From positions 124,001-188,000 of the forward strand of contig MU270104.1 in the NCBI GenBank assembly GCA_021432635.1: 64,000 nt of DNA, read 5' to 3'. The number at the start of each line of letters is the position of its first letter. Position 1 is the first letter of the stretch. The notes beneath the pieces are model-generated. The model was not told the origin of the DNA and made no database searches. It worked only from the letters and a program-made list of their open reading frames with translations. The DNA comes from Thozetella sp. PMI_491 (lineage: Eukaryota; Ascomycota; Sordariomycetes; Chaetosphaeriales; Chaetosphaeriaceae). The translations under genes were made by a program, and so were the position numbers. This document shows, piece after piece, positions 11,548-22,553 of this stretch.

Positions 11548-13822
11548 CTACAATTTTAGCCCGGAGTCCATCTGAAGAGAACCGGCCTTCTTCGAAAACG
11601 ATGCCCACTGCGAGCAGAGAGGCTCAATGGCGGACAGAGGTACGGTGTGGGGAATATCTTGCACACGTTCTAAGAATTGGATGCTTAGACCCTGAGCAAC
11701 GTGCCAGTCGATGTGGCAGTGAAAGAGCCACGCGCCTGGGTTGTCGGTCATGAAAGCAACGACGACCCAGCCGAATCCTGGGAGCATCGTGGAATCCCGG
11801 CGAGTAGGGTTCGTGAAGTTCAAAGATGCTACATCGGTTTCTTCGTTGAAGTACCGAGTAGAAATGGTGAACGGGTCTGCAACTGCAGGAGACCGGCCCA
11901 GGATCAGGAAGTCGTGGCCCTGTATAATGGTTTAGAGCGAGGCCTGAGGGGGTAAGGTGTCTTTTCCAGTGAAAGGGTAAGAACTTACATGAAGATGGAT
12001 AGGATGCTTTTCTCGCGTTAGTCAGTTGCCACTAAAAAGTGTTGAGTGCTGGCTGGTAGTACTCACAGGAACAGGGCTCACGTTCTCAATAACCCAGAAC
12101 GACCACTGTTCGGTCCGAATTAGCCAATCAGTTTTGCTTGGCGGCAGTGACGGGTTCGGTGATTTACCTTGTTCGACTCTGGGACCTGGAATACATTACT
12201 GCTCGCAGGAAAATCTAGCTTTCCCTTGGCAAGGTACTGAAGCGTCGGTGTACCCCAGGTGACGTTCATATCCTGGTTGCTGACCTGCCAGTACACTCGC
12301 TGCTGGTCTTCCCATTGCTTTGTGGTGAAGTTGAACTCCAGCGTGCGGTTAGTAGGGGCCGAGAAGGAAGATGCAGGTGCAACTCGCGAGACAGTGGGTA
12401 TAAAGTCAGTCTTGTCCTCGCATCGGGAGTCTGGGGGCGGGGTGCCAGGAGATCTAGGGAGGCCGTTTGGCGCGCCGTCATAGGAAAAGATGGCGGCGGG
12501 CTTGCTAACGGCATCGATTTTAGATACGCCACACAGAACGGTGCCTGCAAAGGTGACGTTGAACCAATAGTTTTGGACCGCCTGCGAAGCATCGATAATC
12601 ACGTCATAGCGCTGGCCAACGCCCATGAAGATATAATCCATGGAATGGGGCTGTACCGGTACCAGATCGACCCCAATCACGGTCAAATTGTGGCTTGCAA
12701 GACTGACGCTGAACGAATCCTCGACCGAAGTGTTGAGGATGCGGAGACGATAGCGCTTCCCTTTCTTGAGCCGCACACGGTAGTAGGAGCCTGTGCCGTT
12801 GGCGTTGACGTGTGTTCCATTGAACAGAATGTTATCACTTCGAGGAGCGACGCCGGGGGGCGGGATCATGGAGCGCAGAATGCCGTCAGCCTCTGCATAG
12901 TACCAGTCGGACACTGGAAAGACTCCCAAGTCTTCGTCGTATGGCGCCGATGCAGGGCCATTGATTTGAATAGTGCCCAGGACGCCATTGACATACTGTG
13001 TCGAATAATGCGAATGATACCTGAGCGTGGCATCAGCCGCGAGGCATTTTGCTTGTTTCACTCCAGCATGATTCAACTCACCAGGTGGTGCCGTGCTGCT
13101 CGGCGCGAAATGTGTACGTCATGGAGGAATTAGGGGGAATGGGGCATTGCGTAACGCCATTGACGCCGTCGTTCAGGTTGTTGTTCAGCATCCGAATGCC
13201 ATGCCAATGGATGGAGGAGCTTCGTCTCGTCAGTAATGATGCCCTAGGTGCAACCGTGGCTCAGAGCGAGGTTGGATATACCCGTTGAAGCGGAGGTAAT
13301 TGGTCACCGTGATCTTGACTGTGTCCCCCCAGTCGGCCATGACAACGGGGCCTTTGGTATGGTTAGCATTGATCCGGCGCCAGCGGGGTATGCTGCGCTA
13401 CGAACCGGGGAACTGCCCTACGGTCTCCATGTAAGCTTGTTTGTCACCGCTTTTGACGAGATAATTGACATACCATTGATGAGCTGGGCCCTCTCCTTAG
13501 CTACGCCATCACCGCCAATCCAATTGTCGACATCGGTCAACTCAAAGTGATACTGGGACTGTTAGATATCTATTAATGAGTTCAGGTGGCTCCAGGCTAA
13601 TCTTACATATCGGGTTACACCGGTGTTCGGAATGGCTTTCTCATAGTCGGTGCTGACATTGAAACCGCCACACCAGCGCGCTCGATTGGCCGGAGTGTTA
13701 CACGGCGCTGAATTTTGCTCTGTCTCTGCTTGCCTCTTATAGGGAGATACAGCGCCAGTGACCACGCTCGCCACTACTGGACCAGCGGCCAGCAGGCCTA
13801 CAAGCCCACGCCAAACCTTCAT
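11548..13822 (-). CDS. Secreted ascomycete laccase (multicopper oxidase)
   Basis: Nine exons fit, in coding order 13822-13607, 13558-13474, 13417-13406, 13351-13282, 13219-13082, 13020-12168, 12105-12067, 12006-11989 and 11919-11548, giving 600 aa. A signal peptide (MKVWRGLVGLLAAGPVVAS) precedes a dibasic KR propeptide site at about residue 29. All four copper-ligand motifs are present: HWHG (132-135), HSH (176-178), HPIHLHGHD (472-480) and HCHIDWH (544-550). The residue at the type-1 axial position appears to be leucine, as in high-potential laccases. Many N-glycosylation sites are visible. The C terminus ends DSGLKL, the ascomycete laccase processing/plug motif, but with only two residues after DSGL. 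The enzyme oxidises phenols with O2 outside the cell, in lignin/phenol turnover or pigment formation. A TTTAAAA element lies about 110 bases upstream of the ATG. Confidence 0.93.
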
Positions 13823-16800
13823 AGCGACAGATCGTGACTCGGAAACAAGGTTCAAGAAGGCAAACTGCACCGCAAACACAGCAGCACAAGCGCTCCGAGA
13901 ACCGACTCTCCGGGCCGCGGCTGCGTGCTCATTTTAAAGTTACCGAGTGCCTGGCAAGGCCCCATTCGTCTTGAATATTTCCGATGTTGTATGCACAGGG
14001 TTGTACGGAAGCGAATCCCAACATGTTCAGAACGAGGGTCGGCACAGAATGCTACGCTCGACGCATAATCATGTGCAATAAGGAGCCGTCGCTGGCCCCC
14101 AACCGCGCATTAGGGTAAGGCAAAGTCAGCTTACTGAAACTGACACCCTGTGATTCGCCCAGCAAAGACGCAGACGCCTGCACGGACTGGCCTGGTGCTC
14201 AACGAAAGGTGCGTGGCGTGGTTTGTTGCAAGAAATACACCACGGCAGTTGCTCCGCAAACTTATAACTTGGTGCTCGACTTGCGCTCTGATGCCGCTGT
14301 CGTATCCATGGGGTCCCCATGCAGCAGTCTATCGACAACCCGGTGCCAGCAATCCGGCTTGGCATGCACAGGCCCCGCGGTCCGGTGCCAGCTGCTGCTG
14401 TGCCGGCCGCAGACATCCAGCCGGTCGGCTGAGGCTTGGGATACTCATCTCGCCAGCCAGTTCCCGCCGCACGAGCAGGGGACAATTTGGGCCGGTAAGG
14501 CAGGAGCTAAGATTGAGAGAGGTCCTGAGGCTGCTTGCAATTTCCATCTGCAGAATATCACCGCTCCTGCCCAATGTGGCGTATATTCCTTCGACGTTTC
14601 ACCACCACTCCCCTGGGTTATAGCAATGTTCTTGATGTTGGTGCAGGATCATGGACGTTTAGACTTCGAGGACTTACAGCTCGATTCAGGGGGAGCCCAT
14701 AGAACATAGAAACTGCCGGGCCACACGTGGGTTGGGTAAGGAAGGTGACACTTGTTTGGGGGCCGGGTTGCTGTTGGTTCTCCATGGAGGTGTTATTCCT
14801 TATTTAGAATCGCTATAATAGAACGAACGCACTTCGTACCATTTGCCGAAGCCGTCCCGGCCAAGGAACTCGTGACTACGTTTGACTCCTCACATCTCAG
14901 ACAAAGATTGGTCAATTAATTGCTAGCTGCATGCATCGCATAGGTTGTGGGCATGCGTCCCCCGCTCTCTCCCAGCAGGTGGTGGCCACGGCACCTTTGA
15001 TAGTGACTCCGTTGGTGCAACCGAGTACTATGAACTGCTCATAGAAATCTTCATAGGCTTTCCAAAGCTCATCATTCGCAAAATAATAGGCGTTCGGCCG
15101 CTTTCGATTGTCGCCGATCCTTGAGCTTGGCGATTTGGGTCCTGGTGGACGAAACGGGAACTATCCAGAAGGTCGATCTGATGACTAGCCCAAATATTCT
15201 GCGGGATCACTCTTGGATTTTGAAAAAACAACAACATGGCATTTAAAGGACCGTAGAAATAGCCTGATGGAGGTGCAGAGACTCTTCCAAGCAGCACGAA
15301 ACAACGGTGCAGTCGAAATTCTTGATCGTGCTTTGAGCGTGGTTGGTCGCATCGCCAATACTCCGCGGACCATCCACTTCCAGATGCCTCGCGCGCGCTG
15401 CTCCAGCCAAATAAGTGTATTGGGAAGTACACTGGGTCTAGTCTTTGCCCCAAAACAGTTCGCTCAGCACGTTGGAAGAACAATGTCTATCATAGTTTTC
15501 CGCAGTAACCTTTGTCCAGCCTGATTCCAGGCCTTGGGCCAACTTCGACCGCAGTACGTCGCACCTCTACGAGACCATCCGCCTCTTTCGGTTATCGAAG
15601 ATGTCAATTTGTTCCCGAATACTCGGCTCTATATTGGCGGTAGCTGGCCGGAACAGAACAAATCGTGTGCCGCAATCTAACTTCGCCCGAAACTTTGGTC
15701 CTGCCATCCTCAGTCCTATGTTAGCCGAACTACTACCACAGACAGGCTTGCAGCTGCAGGAAGTGCCGCCACCTTGCTATATTTGGGCCGGTTTCCAAGG
15801 TCCTTAGCTGGACGGTGCAGCACGTGCAACCATATGGAAGCTACATTCACCAAGCCTAGGCCAGAATCAAGAATCTGCAGCGACCTTCTCTGCAGGTTAT
15901 TGTTACAAAAGCGAAGTGTGATTGGCTCTTATGCAGAGGTCTAAGACCAAGTGAGTGCATCTTGTTTCATGGAGACTCGCGGGGTCACCACGATAGGGCC
16001 GATCCCGAATGGGGGTGACTACAAGACCAGATCCAGCATTACCGCCGATCCTATCCGGACGGCGGAGCACCAGGTTTTTTATCCTGGCGCAAGCGAAAAA
16101 GAAAAACCCCCAAAAAATAACCCAGCCACGAGCCAGCTTGCCAGTCAAGCAGTTTCTCCCTGCTTTTTCGCAAAAGTACCAGCGCAATCGAGGCTTTCGC
16201 GAATCGTAATGGAACTGGTCTCATTGACTAGTACACCGGGGCTCCGGCTCGACGATGGTGCTGGTGGCAGTCTGTCCATTCCATCGCATTGGGGCGATGC
16301 TGCAGAGGTCACGATAACTACCGAGGATGAAGTCGCAGCCAAGGGGCTAGCGGCGGGTCTGAAGCAGACAGCATTGCGATAGATAAAAAGGGGGAGAGAG
16401 TGCCACGCAAACGCCATGGCCCCAGCCCCTGCGTAGCCCCCGCCGCCTGCTGGTGCAGCTTTCAAGCCGGAACCCCCACCGACGGCCAAGGCCCCTGATC
16501 TTGCCATGGAGCTATAGTGGTACACCTATGTAATTGCTGTAGCTGCACGGCGAATCATGGAACTTGGGGCCTTGAGAGCGACTGAGCTGCGGAGCTAGAG
16601 TTGTGTGAGTCGAAAATAGGCGCTGGGCTAGAATGACAGGGAGCCGCGCGTCTGGCTCTGGCCGGCCTGCCGCTCTAGGACGAACCTCTCGCCACCCACA
16701 AGGAACCCAGGACCTGGCGCCAGCTTGAGTCGTCCTGAGACGGGGCTGGGCTGAGTGTAATTACGACTGGGCGACAGCTGCTGGGTGGTCGAACCTGGCT

Positions 16801-17841
16801 TTAAGGTTCGTCATGGCCACGGGACGGGGGCCACCCCTGGAGAGGAGGCGCAGGCTGCGGGACCTTGTGGACTGACGCGAAGCCGCGTGACTGGCATGTG
16901 GGTTTCCGCTGATCTGGTTGCATGCTCTGATGCTGTAGCAGCTCTCTAGTGGGTTGGTTGGTGGGCTTGTGCTCGGTACAGTACTCTACAGATTACGCCC
17001 GATGAGATAATGTCGGTCGAAGTGAAGGTGGGGCCCAGGAAATCTGGATCTCGGTAAAATTGGTGGGGTCGACAGGCGAGCAGCAGCGGCCAATGGTCCA
17101 ATCCAGCATCGACGCAGGGGTTGGCGCAAGGGGGGGTCTTGCCGCCGCAGACGTCACGATGCGCGAGCCAGCGGGAGCCAATCAACATAGTGTGTGAATC
17201 CGGTTTTCGTTTCAGATGAAGAAGCTACTTCCCCGACAAGAGGCCCAATACGTTACTTGGATCAGCCCTGAATAGCTGCCCATCTTAAGGGGTTCACCCG
17301 TCCCTCCTCCCAGCGCCTCGAACGACCTTCTTCCCGCAGCGGCGCCGCGCGAAACTCTATCCATCCCAGCAATCTCCACGACAGCCCAAACCTCTTCACC
17401 CTCGCCTTTATCTGCTGCCGCGACAGCTTCCCTCGCGCCTCCTTTCACCGCCCCTATCAAACGTCGCTTTCTTTCCTATGTCGACTTGCTCGCATCCGCA
17501 TTTGCATCATTGATACCCAGCGTATTCACTCGGCCTCTTTACGACTTTCTTTTTTTCTGTCCTCTATCTCGGAACTAAACGACCTGTCTTTGTCCTTGCG
17601 TGCGTGCATACCCGCCTCGGTTTCTTTCGCCCTTTTACATTACGACAAACAATAGGACGGGTGCCCATTGTCCTCCTCTCGGTACCAACCAGAGCTACTT
17701 GCAGCCCGGCCTTGTCAACGGCATGGAGATATAGTGCGACCGCGAGACCGGAAAGTCGTGGATGCTGCTGCGTGTATGCCCCACGTTTACACCTGACGAA
17801 GCAGCCCTCCCGATATCACGTCCTTGAGAACCTTGGACAAA
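13823..17841. other. Gene-poor region between laccase and CSC1
   Basis: Four kilobases without a gene I can support. The left end is the laccase promoter, and the last 600 bases are the pyrimidine-rich promoter and leader of the CSC1-type gene. Between them, 14150-14710 (+) has two overlapping open frames of 157-166 codons and 15028-15483 (-) has one of 151 codons. None shows recognisable motifs, and the flanking minus-strand frames near 15028-15600 contain several stops. The stretch could hide a decayed or lineage-specific gene. Confidence 0.5.
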
Positions 17842-20800
17842 ATGAGTACCTCATCAACGGCAAGTGCGGCCGTCAGCTCGACGCTGTCCGCTAGCACATC
17901 ACTGGCCGCCAGCACATCAGGAGCGGCCAGCAGCACAACGCTGGCCGCGAGCACCACTACGAGCAGCAATGCGCCGGCCACCACCACCGACAACATTTTT
18001 GGCGGTGCCCAGACATCTAACGGCATCACCCTGCTTGCCTTTCTCGCTGCACTGGTAGTATCTATCATCGTCTTTGCCGTTCAGACAGGCATCTTCTTCC
18101 TATTGCGGAACAAATTGTCTAGAATATTGTACGTCTTTCTAGGGGCATCACTGCAAAGCACACCCGGTGCCCTCTTCTTTCCCGTGATATGAGGAGCTGA
18201 CTCTTATCGCCTTACTCTAGTAAACCGAAGACCTACCTCGTCCCCGAGCGCGAACGGACCGAATCACCACCCGTGAGCCCCTGGGGCATGGTCTTTGCTG
18301 TGATGAGATTCAGAGACTGGGAAATCATCAAAAAGTGCGGATTGGACGCCTACTTCTTCCTTCGATACCTCCAAACCCTTCTGGTCATCTTCATTCCCAT
18401 TGCCCTCGTCGTCATCCCTATCTTGGTTCCAATGAACTACGTTGGAGGCATCGGGCAATCCATCGTGAGCAACGATACCAGCAACTCGACCAACTCCAAG
18501 GTCCCCTCCGGCTTGGACACTCTAGCATGGGGCAACGTTGCTCCTAAAAACGTGAAGCGGCGCTGGGCCCACCTAGTGTTGGCCGTTCTCGTCGTCCTAT
18601 GGGTGTGCTATGTCTTCTTTGCTGAGCTCCGGGTCTACGTCAAGGTCCGTCAGGATTACCTGACGAGCGCGGAGCATCGGCTGCGTGCATCTGCCAACAC
18701 GGTGCTCGTTTCCTCCATCCCAGAGAAGTGGCTCAGCGAGGATGCCTTGCGGGGTTTGTTCGACGTGTTTCCTGGAGGTATTAGAAATATCTGGTTGACG
18801 CGGGATCTGACCCCTCTCCTCGACAAGATCAAGCAGCGGGACGCTGTGCACCAGCTCCTTGAATCCGCGGAGACAGAGCTCGTCAAGTTGGCTGCAGCGA
18901 AATACCGCAAGGTTAAAAGGGCGGAAGCAAAGAAGTCCCGAAGGATGTCCCGTGTCCGGAACGAGACTAAGTCTGAGAAGGCACAGCGCGAGAAAGCAGA
19001 GGACGAGGAGGCGAGGCGACGTGCAGAAGGAGTCGGTGGCATAACCTCCGGTCAGCATGAGGAAGTTCCGCACGACATCGATGAGGCTGTGGAGGAAGCC
19101 GGGGATTACGATACGAACCAGGTCGAGCACCCAGGCCGAGATATGGACCAGGACAAAGAGACCGGCCTTCTGGGCAAGGTTCCCCTCATCGGTGGCGGTC
19201 TGATAAAGGTTGGACAGGGTATGAAGAAAGGGGTCGGCGTTGTTGGCGGTGCTGGCCAAGGCATCGTGCACGGCGTGGACGGCCAGCTCACTAGGACTGG
19301 CGGCTTTGAGCTCATGACCGACCAGTCCGCACCACCCCCAACCGGAGGCTCCGACCGTCGACGTGTCCAGGTGGTCGACGACGACAAGCCGAAGACATCC
19401 TTCGCATCCGAAGCGCCCACAAATCTTACCTACGCGACAAGTCGTGGCCATGCGTATGCTCATTCCCAGGACTCGGTGCTTCCGAAGCCGACGGCGGACC
19501 TGCGCAACCTGGGAAACACGACACGCAAGGCTACAAATCTTGACGAAATGTTCATCACTGAAGAAACCCGTTGGTGGGAGTTCTGGAAGCCGCCGGCTGG
19601 AGGTTACGCATCGCCCATCCCACAGGCCGCCGAGGGCGGAGAGTTCCCATTCACTAAGCCCGAAAAGTCGGTTTGGCAAAAGGTGAAGGGTGCTCTCCCC
19701 TTTTTCGGGGACCAGGAACCTCCCAAGGAATACCCTGCCGCCTTCACTCGGGACTATCTGCAGGAGAAGGAGGACCAGCCTGAGTGGCAGAAATGGGTCA
19801 AGCCGAAAGACCGCCCAACCCACCGCCTCCCGAACTTCAGCTTTACTCCGTCTTGGCTCCCCGGCCTGCCGCTGATCAACAAGAAGGTGGACACGATTTA
19901 TTGGTGTCGGGGAGAACTCGCGAGGCTCAATCTGGAAATCGAAGAAGACCAGAAGCACCCGGAGAGATACCCTGTCATGACCTCGGCCTTCATCCAGTTC
20001 AACAACCAGGTCGCTGCTCACATGGCTTGCCAGGCCGTCACACACCATGTCCCCAAGCAGATGGCCCCCCGCATTGTTGAGATCTCGCCCAACGATGTTA
20101 TCTGGGACAATATGGCCATTAAGTGGTGGGAAGGCTGGATCAGGAGCGTGGTTGTGATGGCTATCGTACTTGCCATGATCGCGCTTTGGTTCGTTCCCGT
20201 CGCCTGGACGGCATCGCTCTCGAACCTTGACTCCCTCATCAAGACGCTCCCTTGGCTAAGCTTCCTGACATCGAACGACATCATCCACCGAGTCGCCAAT
20301 GCTATCGCTGGTGTCCTGCCCGCTGTCGTCCTCGCAATTCTGCTCGCGATCGTGCCGGTCATCTTCGACTTCCTCGCCGGCCTCCAGGGAGCGAAGACGG
20401 GTTCGCAAAAATCCGAACTCGTCCAGGTTTACTACTTCTTGTTTCTGTTCTTTCAGGTCTTCCTCGTGGTTTCCATCACGGGAACCGCTTGGTCGGCGCT
20501 CTCGAGCTTTAGCGACGATATAGGGGCGAAGATTTCGAGCCTGCCCCAGGTGCTGGGTAACAACCTGCCTAACGCGGCCGACTACTTCTTTTCCTACATG
20601 ATTCTGCAGGCTCTGTCTGTGAGCTCGGGTACCTTGCTACAGATCGGGACCCTCTTTGTTTGGTACATCTTGTCGCGGATTGTGGACAGCACTGCGCGAG
20701 CCAAATGGACGCGCAACGTGACCCTCCCCTCTGTCACCTGGGGTTCCTACTTCCCCGTCTACACAAACTTTGCCTGCATCGCCCTGATTTATTCAGTCAT

Positions 20801-21791
20801 CGCTCCCATCATTTCCATCTTCGCCATCATCACCTTCAGCCTACTCTGGGTCGCGAACCGTTACAACATGCTGTATGTGACTCGCTTCAAGAACGACACC
20901 GGCGGCGTCCTGTTCCCCCGTGCCATCAACCAGACCTTCACCGGTCTGTACGTTATGGAGCTTTGTCTGATCGGCTTGTTCTTCTCGTCCGTGGACGAAA
21001 ACGGCAATCTCGCCAGCTTCCCGCAGGGAATAATCATGGTTGTGGTGATGATTCTGACGATCACTTATCAATTCATGCTGAATCGCTCCTTCGGGCCGCT
21101 CTTCCGCTACTTGCCCATCACATTCGAGGATGAGGCCGTGATTCGTGACGAAATCTTCCAAAAGGCACAGAACAAGCGGCTGGGACTGGCGGACGACGAC
21201 GAGGACGACGAAGCCACGACGCTCCGCGATGCTGTCGATGGCACTGGCCACCGGAGCAAGGATGACGGCGGCATCGAGATGCAAAAGATGCAACGCAAGG
21301 ACCGCACCGACACCGGGACGTCGTTCCGGCTGGGGAACTTCAAGCCTGTGAAGGGGATCGTCACGGCAGGCGGCTGGGCGGTACGGGGCGGCAACAAGAT
21401 CCGGCAGCAGACGCTCGGTAAGGCTGAGGCTAACCTGCGCACCGTCAACGCCTACCGCGTGAGGCAGCGACAGAAGGATCTGGAAGCGCAGCGAGCCATC
21501 GGTGAGGCTCTGTACGGCGGCATATCAGACGAAATCGAGGACCTCACGCCCGAGGAGCGCGATGTGCTGGTGCGCAAGGCGTTCCAGCACTACGCGCTCC
21601 GGGCGCGCCGGCCGATAGTCTGGATCCCGCGGGACGAAATAGGGGTCAGCGATGATGAGGTGCTCCGCACCAAAGACTTCAGTGAACATATATGGATCAG
21701 CAACGAGCACACGGCTCTTGATAGCAAGCTCCGGGTGCTATACGGCCGCGCGCCGCCGGACTTCTCCGAGGTGGATCTAATTGATCTATAG
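17842..21791 (+). CDS. CSC1: CSC1/RSN1-type (OSCA/TMEM63) stress-gated cation channel
   Basis: Two exons fit: 17842-18128 and 18221-21791, with donor GTACGT and acceptor CTCTAG, giving 1,285 aa. An S/T/A-rich extracellular N terminus (about 1-55) precedes TM0 (about 62-88). The conserved KPKTYLVPERERT and FRDWEIIKKCGLDAYFFLRY segments follow, then two more helices. The cytoplasmic loop (about 238-730) is very long, holds the split RRM-like fold and carries a charged lysine/arginine/glutamate-rich insertion. The pore-forming RSN1_7TM block spans about 740-1090, and the C-terminal PHM7_ext tail about 1095-1285. The family includes yeast Csc1, Rsn1 and Phm7 and plant OSCA, which are mechanosensitive or hyperosmolality-gated cation channels or lipid scramblases. 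Which paralogue this is cannot be fixed by eye. Confidence 0.92.
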
Positions 21792-22553
21792 AATGACATA
21801 GCCTAGTAGACCTAGCAGACATTTTACTTAATTCAATGCATGAAACTTGACAGTAGTACAAGCCCTCTGCTCAAACAGGATGACAACATGCTATACCACG
21901 GAGCGGAGTTGGAGGCGGCAATGCTACGGACTCCGGCGATGAAGTCGGCCCCATCATAGCGGGTCCGGTACGGGCAATGTTCAACTTGTCGAGTGCTGGC
22001 GCTTGGCACAACAGACCGTGACACGGCGAATCGATTTTCCAAGTGGCAATGGATTCGGCCAGCTCCGATGAGGGCTCCAACCGGCACTTGTGAGCTTCCC
22101 CGCACCTGAAGCCCTCCCCTCCCCTAGCCTGGTGCTAGAAAGCGGCTCAGGGGCTGTTTGGGGTCGATGGGTCCCCCTCTCCCCCACGGGGAAACAAAGG
22201 AGGGGAGAAGAATGGTGCGTGTGTTGGGGGTGTATACCTCCCCCCCTTAGGACAGAACTAGCTGGAGCTACCCGCCCACTGAACCGTGGCATCTCGTGTC
22301 GTTCGTTGGCCGATGACTTGTCGAGTCTGGTTTAGCTTCCCAACGGGACGTAGAAAAACAGCCGTGAGCCCAGGACGGTCCAATTTAGCCGGTCACTCTC
22401 TCTTTCTTGCGTGTGCTGGTTCTGCTCTTCTCACGAGGATCTAGCTGTGTGGAGTAGGCACTCATACTGACTTCGCGAGAACGCTCGAGGAGAGCTGCTA
22501 CGACTGCCTGCGAGCCGACGTTGCGCGGGCGACCCCATTGAGCCGGTCGCACC
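21792..22553. other. Intergenic region between CSC1 and the FAD monooxygenase
   Basis: This 762-base spacer contains CT- and G-rich low-complexity patches (about 22100-22250). It presumably carries the CSC1 3' UTR and the monooxygenase promoter. No gene is recognised. Confidence 0.5.

Noticed and set aside
16145-16525. 126-codon minus-strand frame rich in Gly/Ala/Ser
   Set aside because: Low complexity, no motif, and it overlaps an equally long plus-strand frame; not supported as a gene.
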